A DNA stretch of 64,000 bases, taken from contig NC_058506.1 in assembly GCF_020382885.2 (NCBI RefSeq), forward strand, positions 7,006,001-7,070,000. Direction: 5' to 3'. Below the pieces are notes generated by a model that was not told the origin of the DNA, did no database searches, and saw only the letters and a list, made by a program, of their open reading frames with translations. Source of the stretch: Scatophagus argus (Eukaryota; Chordata; Actinopteri; Scatophagidae). The position numbers were made by a program, and so were the translations under genes. Positions 38,846 through 51,600 of this stretch are shown in pieces. Each line of letters begins with the position of its first letter. Position 1 is the stretch's first letter.

Positions 38846-40851
38846 TTCAAAATTCAAGAATGCACCTATCAAAATAAGTCACATAAACACAATTTTTTGC
38901 AGGGAAGTATGTGCTGTAACTATTTCTTGGCTGTGAGCAGTTATTTTCTGGAGGCTTGGTATTACTGTGCCGATCAGCAGACGCACCAGGAAGTCACTTT
39001 GTCATGTCTGTGCAATTTACATTACAGAAGTGACTGCAGCCTATTCACACTTTCCATGTCTGCACAAAGTCAGCCTTGGTGTGTGTGTAAATAAAGCCAC
39101 ACAGTCTCCTCTGATGGATTCCAGAATTTTGTAGAGACAGCTCTTTTACATCCATGTCGCAGACATATGAGACCTTCAGTGTGCTGAGACGTACTGAACG
39201 TGACAGGCAAGAGAATTACAGATTCATTGTCTTTAGTTCAAAGGAGTCAGTTGCATTTAATGCTTCCTATAAATGGTCCTGCATCCACATTTTGATGTTT
39301 TACTCTTCTGCCACAAGACCTGAATTGGAGTTAATATTTATTACTTCCATTTCACATGTTGCTGTGGGGCTGCTGGCTTGATCACTTCCAGTTTCAGATG
39401 CCATATTCAAGAAAGTAAGTGTGATCTTATTTCTCCTCCTCAGCAACAAATCCTCTTTCACAAAGTTGAGACAAGTCATCAATTCATCTCACTTGGGGTT
39501 TCATTCCCTTTCCTTGTTTCAACCTACTGTATCAGTCTAGTTCAGCTACTGGCACCGCTGAGGTTCACACAAGACTTCGTTACAGTCACACTCAGCTTGT
39601 CTTGTCTTGTCTTGTCTGCACATTACCATTAATTATCTTCATTAAAATTCCAGATAGATAGCAAATAAAGCAGACATGACGTATTATTATTTCGTATTAA
39701 GTACAGTATCTGCAATACATTAATGATCTTAAGAATAAAATGGTTGAGAAAGCAATGAATAAATACATACATGTGTATCATTCTGCCTTTAAATGAAGAA
39801 ATCAAATCAATTATTATTATTAAAATATATCAGTTAATGATAAAAGAAATAAAGGCAAATGAGTATTAATTGGTATCACATCTGTCAGTGTGATCTTGTT
39901 CTAATGTTCCACCTCAGTGCTATCTTTCACAATTTGTCAAGTAGATTCCATTTATATTCCTCATCTTTTCTCCTCCTCATCCACCACTGAGCAGAAGTGT
40001 CACTGGGTTGCAGTACATATTTCAGGATATTTAAAATGTCAGTGTCAGTTGATCCAATCCAAGCAAAACATACAAAATGAAAAGTTGTAACACTAATTTT
40101 GTGGACTTTATTTACATTGTGATGCAGCGTGTGGTAGCAGCTTAAAAAGTAAGCCAGACTTGCTGGACTTGCAGTTTAATCCTAAATCATGTGACTTCTT
40201 TAATCCAGGTGGTCTTCATCATAAGTTACATAAGTACATGTGCTTTGCCTGGATGGTTTGTTGAGTTGCAGTTAGACTGTTGAAACATCCAGGAAGTCAT
40301 TAAGGTCACCCAGTTTGGGTTAAGTCAAACATACACATATTCTACATATCAAATCAACTTACTGGTCACTTATTTACTCTCACTGACAGGGTTTGAGGCG
40401 AGAGAAAATAAACAATTTGCAAACTTTTAACCACCTGTGTCTCCATGCAGTATGCTGGGAAACTTACTGAGTCATCCATTCATTCCACTCCGATGTGCTC
40501 TGCCTAATCTTTATTTTAAATTATACTGCTGAACGTTTTTAATTTTACTGAATGTAATCAAGAGAATAGAGGGCACCTTTGATGCATGGACTTTATGTAC
40601 AACCTTGTATTCAGTGCGGTCATGATGTGTGCATTGCTGAGTTTTACACAATTGTATCATCATTGGCACTACACACTACAAGCTAATTTGGTATTGTAAA
40701 TATTGGAGCAAGTTTTTGATTTACAAGTGAAGGCTCGTACAGCAATAATTCATGCTAATACTCTCATAAACATATATTCACGCACATATAGTTATACTCA
40801 GATTTTCAACACATACACTTGTTTTCACTCTCACTTAGATATATTTACAAG

Positions 40852-40853
<2 letters not shown>

Positions 40854-40887
<34 letters not shown>
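40854..40887 (+). repeat. (CA)n microsatellite
   Basis: Uninterrupted CA dinucleotides, about 17 units. Confidence 0.95.
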
Positions 40888-40889
<2 letters not shown>

Positions 40890-41868
40890 CACACAAATCA
40901 GCCTACACATATACATTTGATGCTACATGCATGTGTTTTGCCTTATCTTTTTAGGAAGCCATTACTGATACTGGAAGTTCCTCCTTGAGCAGGAAGTCAA
41001 TCTCAAACCATGAAATATTTATACAAGACTTCTGGGGACACATGGGAGAAGATAGCCTTCAGGACTGTCAGGGAAATGATATACAATTACCTCATTATTA
41101 TGACTAAACATTTTATCCACAAATGTAGACCTATTAATGCCAGACCACTGTTTTTCATCTTGATGTATGAGTTAACATACATTGACAGAAATGATGTGTT
41201 TAAAATCAAACAAGCTTTGACTGTAGCCCTCTGAACTTTTAGTTATTCATTTATTTCCTTATTTTTATCTCTTGTTGCTCAGTCTGTTACATGCACTGTT
41301 TGTATTTTGTTTCCACCTTGACTTTGGTTATAGAAAAAATTTGAAGTCTTTAAGTCTTCAGAATTTTGTCTTTCTAACACATAGTTAATGGTGTAAAAGG
41401 GTCTGTTTTAACCCAAACCATCAGCTTGTCAAGTAGTTTTGTTGCCTAATCCTAACCAAACTAGAAAGTAAATAAATCATCTTTAAAGTCTTTAAAAAAT
41501 AAGTCAGCAATATAACAATGCATGCAAAAGTGTGAAAGGATGAAAGTTTTGTGTTTTGACCATCCATCCACCACAATCTGCTATTTAAACTACATCTCAT
41601 GATTTCCCAAAGCCAACTCCTACCAGGACTGCTTTGCTTTCAGTGCTGACTGAAAATATATGAACATGTGAGTGAAAATGCAAAAGTATCAGAATACAAA
41701 TGTGTGGGTGTAAGAATGACAATAAATTGCATATATATGTATGTATAATATGTATGTGAAAATAAAATGTACGTATGTAAGAGGGCCAGAATGAACTATA
41801 GCTTGGACGGTCCCTCATCTGAAACCTTTTGCTGTCAGTGTACAATCCAGTGGTATATTCACAGCATT

Positions 41869-43265
41869 TCAGCTTGGCTCATCAACGATACCATTTCTCT
41901 CATGCAGGGTGAGGATCTCCCCCTCAGTTTCTTTCTTAACTGTGTACATCTGTTTCTCAGACTGTTTGGAAACTCTTTGTCTGTTAGTAAAGGTCAATCG
42001 TTTATGCACAGACATGCAAGTAAGCTGCAACTTTCTGTGAGACAGTCCTCTGCAGCGAAGCAGCTCTGCGTAGGCCCTGCGGAAATCCTTGTTGAAGGCC
42101 GGATACAGGATGGGGTTCAGAGCTGAGTTAAAATAGCCCAGCCACAGGACCACAGAGTGGAGCGTATTAGGGGGGTTTTTCTCCTCCTTTATGGCCACAC
42201 AGGTGAAAAAGGTGAAGTAGGGGAACCAGCAGATGACAAAGGCTCCCAGTACAGCTGCCAGGGTCACTGTGGCTTTGTGCTCTCGGGCTATGGCTGTAGT
42301 TGATGCTGTGCGTGCAAATGATGGAGTGGCAGCACGAATACGCCGCACCTGAAAAGATTGGTAAAGAAAAGGTTAGAGAGCCAGAGGACACAGAATATGA
42401 GATGAGCTCACTCACCGGTCTGATAATAAAGGATTTAATTCAGCAATGCAAGTAAATATGACTTTGTGAATGTTATCTTAACAAATGCTGCAAATGTTAG
42501 TTTCCGCTAAACTGTATGAAATCCTTTTTTGTCTTGATTTCCAAAATAGCCTCAGACAGGTGCTAAAAGTAATGCAGGCCTTAGGTCATGACCTTTTTTT
42601 AATCCCACCACAGCATGATTTACAAAATGAAAATAAACACTGACCTGCTCTCTTGCCACTCTGAATATGCAAAGATACATTCCACACATAATCAGCAGAG
42701 GCAGGTAAAATGTGCCAACGGCATAAATAAGAACATAGTTGTTATTCCATTCAAACAGGCAGTAACGTCCCTCCTTGTCCTCATCCCCCATGCCCCAGTC
42801 CAAGTGCTGCACTCGGTAGTCTGCTGTGTTCCAGCCCAGGTGGATGGGCACAAAGGACACAGCCAGTGACAAGGCCCAGATGGCGATTATGGCCAGTGTC
42901 ACCCTTACAGGGGTTACTCTCCAGGAGTAGCTAAGGGGAGCTGAAATGGCTAGGTACCGGTCCACGCTGATGGCCAGAAGGGTCAGGATGGAGGACGAAC
43001 ACAGTAAGACATCCAGTGAGATGTAGATGTTACACAGCGCTCCTCCGAAGGGCCATTTTCCACTTCGCAGTTCCACAGTAGCAGACAAGGGCAGCACCAG
43101 CAGGCCGAGCAGGAGATCTGTCACTGCCAGCGACACCACGAAGCAGTTAGCAATGCGCCAAAGTCGACGGCTGAGCCCTACAGCCAAACATACCAGCACG
43201 TTCCCACCAATGGTCAGAATGATAAAAGACACCAGGAACAGCCAGCGGGTAGCTGTAGAGATCAT
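41869..43265 (-). CDS. hrh2: Histamine H2-type receptor (class A amine GPCR), two coding exons
   Basis: Exon 1 is 43265-42645 (207 codons, donor CAG/gtcagt). Exon 2 is 42348-41869 (acceptor ttcag/GTG). Together they give 366 aa with seven membrane segments. Visible landmarks are N22 (1.50), D50 (2.50), the amine-binding D85 in SLDVLLC (3.32), DRY at 102-104, a Cys78-Cys169 pair, CWFPYF in TM6 and NPILY in TM7. The stretches [34 protein letters not shown] and [17 protein letters not shown] are strongly H2-like; H2 receptors couple to Gs and raise cAMP. The TM5 Asp that contacts histamine in the human receptor (D186) is Tyr181 here, while the Thr four residues later is kept (T185). The start is ATG 43265 in ACCATGA context; an in-frame stop lies about 19 codons upstream. 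The N-terminus is only about 8 residues with no glycosylation sequon, so an extra 5' exon is possible. Confidence 0.9.
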
Positions 43266-45785
43266 GGTGACCTCCTCTGCAGGCACTGGGGCACTGAGAC
43301 AGTGCTGCTGTTGGTATCACAGTAGAAAATGTTTAATCCACCCTCATCCACCTGTCTTGACTAATGCCACTTTAGATGATCCTTTCCACGGTTCCCGTGC
43401 ATAAAGGTAATCAGTATCAGAAGTAGATCATAGAGTGGAAAGCACTTCTCAGCCATCTCTTTTATCACAGTGCCACTGCTGTTGGCCTCTGAAGTAAACA
43501 CTTCCCTGGTGAACAAAAACAAAGGTTATTCCTTGAAAATTCACATGCCTCCACATAGATGACATTTTATCTTTTGTGTGTTCCAAAAGTAAAGTAAAAG
43601 TAAATAATGATAATCCTCTTCACATATAATCAACAGTCTAAATACAGTCGCCAGTTGAAGGTCAAATTACCAAAAATGGCCAGGGTCAAATGATTTAAAG
43701 AAAAAGTATGCACAAAGCCTGGAGTCACAGCTTTCTGTTACAGAGTTTACAACAGAAAGCTAAGCCAAACGAGACAAATTAGCCATGGCAGAGGGTTCTA
43801 TTTCGCTTTCTATTAAGTTATCCCACTCCAACCTGACCACCTTCCAGTCTGGAGATACACATGAAACAAGTAATGGACCTGGACCTGAGCACAGAGAGAG
43901 CTAAAGGGAATGTGCCCTTGTATAAACGTATAGGCAGGTTGCTGAGCTGTCTCCTGGAGACACGAAAATTTACTACAGAGAGAAAACTGCTAAAGAGTGA
44001 GCTGTGCTATATTGTGCAACACTCTCAGGCTAATTCAAGACAACATGCAGTCGAGTCTAAGAAGTAAAGTTAACAAAACCAAGCTCTCCAGACAAAAAAG
44101 GAAAATAATGTTTATTCAACCACATACTGTACCCTTTTTATTTTTTGGAAACTCTATTGTAAAACTTGACTACTTTCAAAATGTTACAGACCTGCACACA
44201 TCTTCACTCAAACCGTTTATTTTTTCTTTTCAAAAGTGAAAGACAGTTCAGTTGAATATTAAACTCCAAGTATGGATGAATAGAATCCATCTGGATTATC
44301 AGACGTTTGCCATTTTTCTGTCAGGTGTTCTTTCAAAGCCCCAGCTGTTTTGCTGTGTATGTTGTTATTTATTCATTCATTCATCACACTACATCCCAAA
44401 ATCACCAGTCTTTTTTCCTTTTTGTGTTTCACTCACATCGACAGCAAGCTTTACATGCCATCAGTCATTGGGATTTCAGTTGGCTCAAGTAAGCTCAGCA
44501 ATTCTGTGTTTTGTCATGTTTTACAAACTGCTGGTAATACCACAGTCCATCTCTAACCGCCTGGTTTGACTGTGTACATTCTGCATGTCAGCTGCTTATT
44601 ACAGTAAGGCCATCTGATGTACTCTCATAAAAAACAGATGACATTTAATGTGGAGCAATAGTTCACGCTCAAATTCTCTAATTACTGTTGTTAATTCTGT
44701 TATGCTGTCGAGGCAACATCAAACTCATAGATGACACTGTAAGAGAGGGATATTTTTAATTATGCAACCACTTTTATTAATATTCTACTGATTTGTTTTT
44801 TAAAAAATAACTGTCACAAAACTTTGCTTGAAGAACGCTTAAATATATGCTAGCGTCTTCAAACTTCTGGCAAAAAATATGACTGAGTCTGAATTAATTT
44901 AAGTCAAAACGCTGTTTGACACACGATTGACCCCAAACTCTAACCGCTCTGTCTTTGTGCAAGAGGGAGGTATAAGATGTTAAAGTAAGACAGATCTCTA
45001 TAACATCTTATGAAACATGACACTTGAGTGATTGTTTTTCTCCTGGTGAAGGGTCAGGTACCACATGTCCGTCAGAACTGGATCACACTTGAATTAACCT
45101 CTCTGTCCAAACATGATTCTAAAAACACAGTGACATGAAAGCCACATGTTTGATTGCACAGATAACAGCATGTCACTGTCTCCAGCTTTATGACGCCAGT
45201 TAAACAAACCAAATTGCTTGTTCATTCATATTTAAGAAAGAATAAGTCAAATTTGTACAAGCGGTTAAGTACAAATAACCACTTCTTTGAGGAACTGCTT
45301 TATCTTTTGTTTTGTGACAATGATTGCGACTGTTTTCCAGATACAACACCATCCCTGTGGTGACGGCACATATGATAAAATGTGTTTACTATGACAATGA
45401 TAAGAGCAACAGACATTTATAATGTTTAAGCTAGACTGGAGGAAATTGTGGGAGTGTTTGATTTCTTTAATGATGAATTCGATTTAATTAAAAATTTTAA
45501 TTCACACAGAAAAAAAATCCTGCTCAAAAGTTGCTACAATTGAACACAAGTCAAAGATAAATGAGTAGTAGCATGAAACAACATAATCAGTTTTTCTCAC
45601 TTTTACTGTTTGGAAACAACGCTCTGACTGACTGAATTATTTCATTCTGTTTCTCCAGATTACAATATGTGTTAGGACTTTCTAAGAACAACAACCAAAC
45701 GCAAACATCCCTTGTCTATTGTTTTAATGACACTGATGTAACCCGCCATGTTGCCTCACATGAAATACAGTTATTATCTGATACG
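43266..45785. other. hrh2 upstream region; no gene seen
   Basis: AT-rich DNA with no exon that I can support. The first few hundred bases should include the hrh2 5' UTR or promoter. Confidence 0.4.
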
Positions 45786-46321
45786 TTGGCAAAACTTTAC
45801 AATACAATACACAAAAATGTGATTAGTTACTAGGGAACATGTGAGGGTGGATGCAATTATTAATGAATCATTAACGAGCAGTTCCTGCATAACTCTTGGG
45901 AGTCAAGGAATCAAGGAGTACAGAGTAGATAAGTGAGCTGTTATGAGTTGTCATGACTTCCCCTCCAAGATTACAAAGTAGTAGTACCAAGTAATGGTAA
46001 GGTAATTTTGAGATAATGAGGGACTGCTTAGTAACTACTTCAAAATCTATCACTTTATTTAAGGGGGCACAGAAAGAGTGACTGCTGAACAAATAATTAG
46101 TAATGAATAAGTTGATTTTAGTCAGATATTTAGTTGCTTAAGCTTTTTAATAATCATGAAGAGGATGCCTGTACTCAAGTAACTCATTATCTACTATATA
46201 CAGGAGTCCTTGTGGAATTTTTCACCACTCATTAGCGATTCATTAATTATTAGATCGGTCTTCCCCCATTCCTTAGTAACCACTCACATTTTTGTATTGT
46301 ACTGTAAAATGTTACCAGTGC
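45786..46321. mobile_element. MITE-like DNA element with about 48-bp imperfect terminal inverted repeats
   Basis: The left end reads AAAACTTTACAATACAATAC and then acaaaaatgtgattagttactagg. The reverse complement of the right end reads AACATTTTACAGTACAATAC and then aaaaatgtgagtggttactaagg. The two ends therefore match in inverted orientation over about 48 bases. The interior (about 430 bp) is AT-rich with TTAATGAATCATTAA-type words and codes for nothing. The target-site duplication could not be fixed. Confidence 0.65.
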
Positions 46322-48274
46322 TCACAATAGTTTAATAGCTTATCTGCTCAAATGAAGCTTTTAACCTGTGTTTTCCTGAGCTGTAAGTGTAATTAATTTA
46401 AAGTAGGCATTCGTTCAGCTATACCAGAAATTCAGAGAATGCCAGGTTTTAATTTTTTTCTTTTTTTTTTTTTTAATAAAGTCAATAGATTCCCCTCAGG
46501 GGCATAATAGACATGTTCTGTTTCCATGGAGACTTTGTTTGTTCAGCACTGACAGAGTTTAGATCGAGCTGTGTCCCTGGCCAGCCTGTTGCTCTCATTT
46601 GGTGCTGTAAGGACCATCAGTCACCCGACATAAAGAGCTGGACAGAGAGGCTGTGAAGGGTGGTCAGAAAACTCAAAAAGCAGCAAATGATCTGCATTTG
46701 CCCCCGCTTTCATTTGGCCTTCTGGCTGATGTACCACAACACTATAAGGTAACAGGTGAAACACAACACCACATTACCACGATGACGAGCCGAGATCATT
46801 TTACAGTTCATTGCATAATTAATTTCTTGCTTCCCAGACAGTCTAGGAGAGGGAGCAAAATAAACAAAACAAAAATTCTTGACATGAGAAGAATGTGCCA
46901 GAAAACACAAACTTGCAGAGAACTGGCATTAAATAAGACTAGAGCTTGATTTAATACTTTGAACATATCCATGCAATGTGAAAGGCTGGTATTATTATGT
47001 ACCTGTGTGTGTCAGAAAGTGCAAGCCACATGCTGTGCTCCCACTCAGTGCACGCCTACATACATGTTGCCACTAATAACTAATAATGGCACTCTTAGTT
47101 ATACACAGCACATCAAAATCCTGATATTATTGTTTATTAATAATTACCAATTAAGACTTATAGACTGGTGTCATCAGACTTGCATCTGCTTTACACTGCA
47201 AATGATCTACTCTACAGCGACCACCGTATATAACATCATATGACATTATGTTTCTACTCAGCAGCTGTTAATATAACAGAGGTGTTAATACAATAGAGGT
47301 TGGCTTCATGGGAAAAATGAAATCTGGTGAGGCAGAATTGTTAACAACGTATGATAACAATGTGGCAAAATGCAAAGGCCCAGAATGACACACATTTCTT
47401 TGCCTTGTTCTCTTGTACTAAGCTTCTTCCACTTTCTTTCCTGCCACATACTGAAGTGAGAACATATTCTTCCCCATTACCTAATCCAGGATGTGTTGAT
47501 TCCATTAAGCAGATCATTATCATATTTTCAGAAACATACACCTAATTGCTTTGTGGCTTACTGGAACAACTCCCATACAATGGCTAATAATCATATCAAT
47601 CACCTGCACTTTCAGGTCTGAACCAAATGTTGAACTGCTGTAAGAAATCAGCAAGGGAGTAATGCAGATACAAATTAATCAACCTAGCGACATAGTAAAA
47701 AGGTCAGAATTGGAATCGCTGAAGTACAGTTATCAGAATATTCTAATATCGTCTGGAAGTGTTTTTGACATACTGATACATCTAACATTACCACAATTGC
47801 TAGACCTTAAATCCTGATTAGGACCTACACCTTTAACCCACAAGCTAACTGAAATGTGCAGTAATGTTCTAACAGCTGCCACTCATTCAAAAGCATGTAG
47901 CTTGCCTTAATAAAATGTATGTAATGTATTTTGTGATATACAGCTGCTGATCAAGACCAAGCCACCCACCTAAATGGCTGCTAACATCATGTGAATGTGT
48001 AACAAAACACAAATGAATCACTAAGCAAGACATTCTGAACAGTCTAAGCACCAAACTTGGGTGAACCTTCATCTTTGTGATTTTGGGACTTTCAAAAAGA
48101 GTGTGAGCTTGGTTAAAGTTCAGCATTATTTCTCCACATAACATCCTAAATAAAGTTGCTCAAAACATGTCGACTCACCTCACATGGTTTGTCTTAAGTA
48201 GTGGTCAGATCCCAACCTGCCTCTCAGTTCGTGAATGTTCTTCTCTGTTTCCTTGATCCTGCTTAAGGGTAAAC

Positions 48275-48315
<41 letters not shown>

Positions 48316-50859
48316 CTCCCTCCCTCTCCTCCTCTTCCTCTCTCCGTCACTGCTCTCATAGGCATGTGTGCGCAGACGCATGTAACCTATATGCACTTTA
48401 ACGTCTAATGCACTCATTAATTGTTCGCTCATGAGTACTGTCACTGTTGTTTTAGCTCGAGAATTTATTTTACCACCAACAGTCAGACCCACAACGGCTT
48501 CCAACAAGGGTATTTTCAAACTGGATAATTTTTCATCTCAAGAATCAGCAACATTTTCCGTGAAGACCACTTGTAGAATGCGTTATGGAAGGAGGCATAA
48601 TGCATTACAATGAATTCAAAAAGCTTTATAACTATACTCATAAACACACAAAGCTTTCTGATGCACTATATTAAAAGTGACAAACATTACAGATGTGACT
48701 TATATTGAATTAGTTAAATCGTCTTATCTGCTATAATGGTCCATGCAGCGTCACTTCAAGTTATCATTGTACATATTACGTACAGTGAAGTACATATTGA
48801 TGCATCTGTAATGATGCAGGCCTCATTATAATGCGTCACTGTTGGTGGTCGGTAAAGTGTAATACATTTAAAAGAATCAGTGCTGAATTACAGAGGATTA
48901 ACAAGCATTGATAGGCTTACTGAGTCCTTATTACACTTAATTGTTGAGGTGTGTATAAACTAGCACAGACAATCTTAGTGTATTAGATCTCCCATCAGTC
49001 GGTCTTTCAGTTTATAGCTTGTCAAAAACATCCATACGACTTTTAAACATGAAATTATATGTTATGTTATAACACACACACACGTGTGATATATTGTTAT
49101 TATCAAGTGTGTTATGTGTTTTAATTAATGAACAAACAAAGTGTGGCTTAACTTTCCCAGCACTAAAATCACCCCTTATGCCTCTAAATGAAAACAAGTT
49201 AACAGTTAAAGCAGGTTTGAATAATTATTCAGGCTAAAAGGATTGATCAATAACATGAGTAACTTGGAGGTTGTGTCACCATCTTCCAGAAAAGTGCCTC
49301 CAGGTAGTCCAACTATATCTGCCACTGAAATCACTTGCATAGCTAGTTAGTTGTTTGCACATACACATTTCTATCAAGTTTTCCTGTTGTTTTAAATGCA
49401 TGATTAAAAAGGGTTAAAAAAGTGAAGACCAGCGTGGATGGAATATTAATATCCTCAGTCCCAAAGGGAGCCATAAAATCATGTAGCAAGGGAGGAGGAG
49501 AAGGCCTGAGAATCACTGAGGCTGGTAAGACTATTTGTTCTACTAGAAATAGCAGTGTGCTAGGTCAACGGGGTAACGAAGACAAATTTCACAAGAGAAG
49601 GGCAGCTTAAACACTAAAAATATAGTGTTAGTTGGAAGAAGGGGTCTGTAATCAAGTGAACTAATCTGATCAATTTGGATGTACTTGCCCAGACATAAAT
49701 ATTCAGTCAGAGAATTGTTTGAATCTTGGTATTATAATCTAGAAGATAAAAAAAAGAAGAAGTGGGAACCATCGTTTGCATGATCTCATCCTTCACGGCT
49801 GCATCTCTACATGATGAGGGCATTTTGTTTTTCAACTTTATTTGTTTGTGCCATAAATCTAATATCTTGAATTTATGCAAGGTTCATTACCTCCAGTAAA
49901 AGAGTCAACACACCTCACAACCAAAAGACACAACACGGTAGTTAGCATGAAGCAAACTAAGATCGAAATCAGAAATGAATTCAGATTTATTTTGTAATAA
50001 AGAAGCAGTTAGCAGGCAGTGTGACTGTGTCACTCAATTTTGACTCGCATCATGATAACTTTAAAAACTCTGCAGTTACATTCTTTTCCATTATATTATG
50101 CATTTGAAATATGACAAAACCACAAGCACCCCGTCTTTATTTTTTTGTTTGTTGATGTGGATACTTTGGTAACAGGCTGAAAAAAACTCTTTCCTTCCTC
50201 CTGCTGGACATAAGTGGGTAGTACATCGTGGATTGTGTGGGTAGTGGTCAAATGTTACTAAATAAATGTTCTCACACAGAAATATTGTACTTTTTTTTCT
50301 TTTCTGCATTTATTTGACAACTACAGTATAGTTACTAATTAGTTTGTTATTTAGGATTTTCCATGAATGCATATGATGTTCATAGATTAAACTCCCAGTC
50401 AGTACAGTGAGCCCTACTCTGAGAAAAATAAATCATTAAAGGATCAACATTAATAACCCGATAATATACGGTTGCATGCTTATAGGAGTTTTGGTTGTAT
50501 ATCAGTATGCTTTGTACACAAGTGATGAATGTGTATATGTGTACTGCAGGAGAGCAGACTTAGATTATTCTGGCCGTAGAATTTGATTCTTCTCAGCCAT
50601 GAAGACGAATTAAAAAGGCCTTCCAGCTGTGTTGTCTGTCAATCATACTCATTCACACTCGTGTGCTAACAAGATGTGAGTGAGCCTCAAGTGATGTTTC
50701 TGACTAACAAGCTTTTTCTCACTGTTTCAAGGCCTCTGGTCTGACCTGTTTCATGTTGCTGCACTTCCAAATCCAGACTTTCTTCTATCATCAAAGCTGT
50801 CTTCTAAATCAAATAAAAAAAAAGACTGGTTCTTGCCGAAACATCTAAAAGACTACTGG
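46322..50859. other. Gene-poor stretch; no gene seen
   Basis: Contains a CT microsatellite, a T-run at about 46450-46475 and short chance ORFs. Nothing here resembles a known protein or RNA family. Confidence 0.4.
48279..48310 (+). repeat. (CT)n microsatellite
   Basis: Sixteen CT units followed by an impure pyrimidine tract to about 48345. Confidence 0.95.
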
Positions 50860-51600
50860 ATTTCCATAATACTTTCTACTGATATTCCTTTCCCATCCTC
50901 CAGATACCAGAGGATAGTGGATGACTTTGGTGATACCCTGACTTTTTTTTATTTCACTTAGCAAAAAATTTTGACGTCTGTAAGGGACAAAACACGATTT
51001 TTCAGCTTTCAAATGATGCATCCTAAAGTCTTTGGTTGACATTTAAAATGTCTGAACAACCCTGAAATTGACTGCCATGAAATTTGGTAAAGCCATGGTT
51101 AGCATTGCAGCCTCACAGCAAGAGGGTTCCAGGTTCGAATCCTGGTCTGGGCCCTTCTGTGTGGAGTTTGCATGTTCTCCCTGTGCCTGCGTGGGTACAG
51201 GTTTCTCCTGGTACTCCGGCTTCCTCCCACACTCCCAAAAACATGCACATTAGGTTAACTGGCTACTCTACATTGCCCCCTAGGTGTGAGTGTGTGCGTG
51301 ACCATCTGTCTGTGTGTGTTGGCCCTGTGAGTGACTGGTAACCAGCCCAGGGTGTATCCCACGTCTTGCCCAAAGTTAGCTGGGATAGGCTCCACCTCCC
51401 TCTTGACCCTGATGGATAAAGCAGTACAGCACATGGATGGATGGAAATTTGGTACAGACATTCATGTTTCACACAGGATGAATCCTGCTTATTTGTGGTG
51501 TACATTTTTGTTTTTTATTGAAATATCTCAACAGTTATTGGATGGACTCCCATGCAGTTTGGTACATGTTCCCCTCAGGATGAGCTGTATTGATTGATAA
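50860..51600. repeat. Older dispersed repeat split by a SINE insertion
   Basis: Left of the SINE: GACTTTGGTGATACCCTGAC and TGCCATGAAATTTGGTA. Right of it: AATTTGGTACAGACATTCATG, CAGGATGAATCCTG, GAAATATCTCAACAGTTATT and GGATGGACTCCCATG. These are the ordered words of a common fish repeat ('...isoleucine-like' ORFs in it are chance). The SINE at 51090-51443 interrupts it. Confidence 0.65.
51090..51443 (+). mobile_element. tRNA-headed SINE inserted into another repeat, with an 11-bp target-site duplication
   Basis: Head: TGGTTAGCATTG (A-box-like) and GGTTCGAATCC (exact B box). Body: GTGTGGAGTTTGCATGTTCT, CTCCGGCTTCCTCCCACAC and GCTGGGATAGGCTCCACC. Tail: GATGGATAAAGC, then GATG repeats. GAAATTTGGTA stands at 51079-51089 and again at 51444-51454. 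The start differs slightly from the copy at 22896 (a few bases shorter at the head). Confidence 0.88.

Larger units (their letters stand above)
35161..41868. other. Gene-poor stretch between the LINE and hrh2
   Basis: No exon with family likeness was found on either strand. It holds repeat copies near 37240 and 38697, a (CTTGT)n run at about 39597-39617 and an AC microsatellite. The distal hrh2 3' UTR may reach a minus-strand AATAAA at about 41255-41250. Confidence 0.4.

Noticed and set aside
46653..46949. Plus-strand open frame of 98 codons with a donor-like site after AACACTATAAG
   Set aside because: No homologous protein recognised and no matching acceptor or second exon.
51105..51150. 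A possible tRNA gene (A box, then GGTTCGAATCC)
   Set aside because: No acceptor stem or anticodon arm can be folded around it, and it continues into the SINE body shared by other copies.
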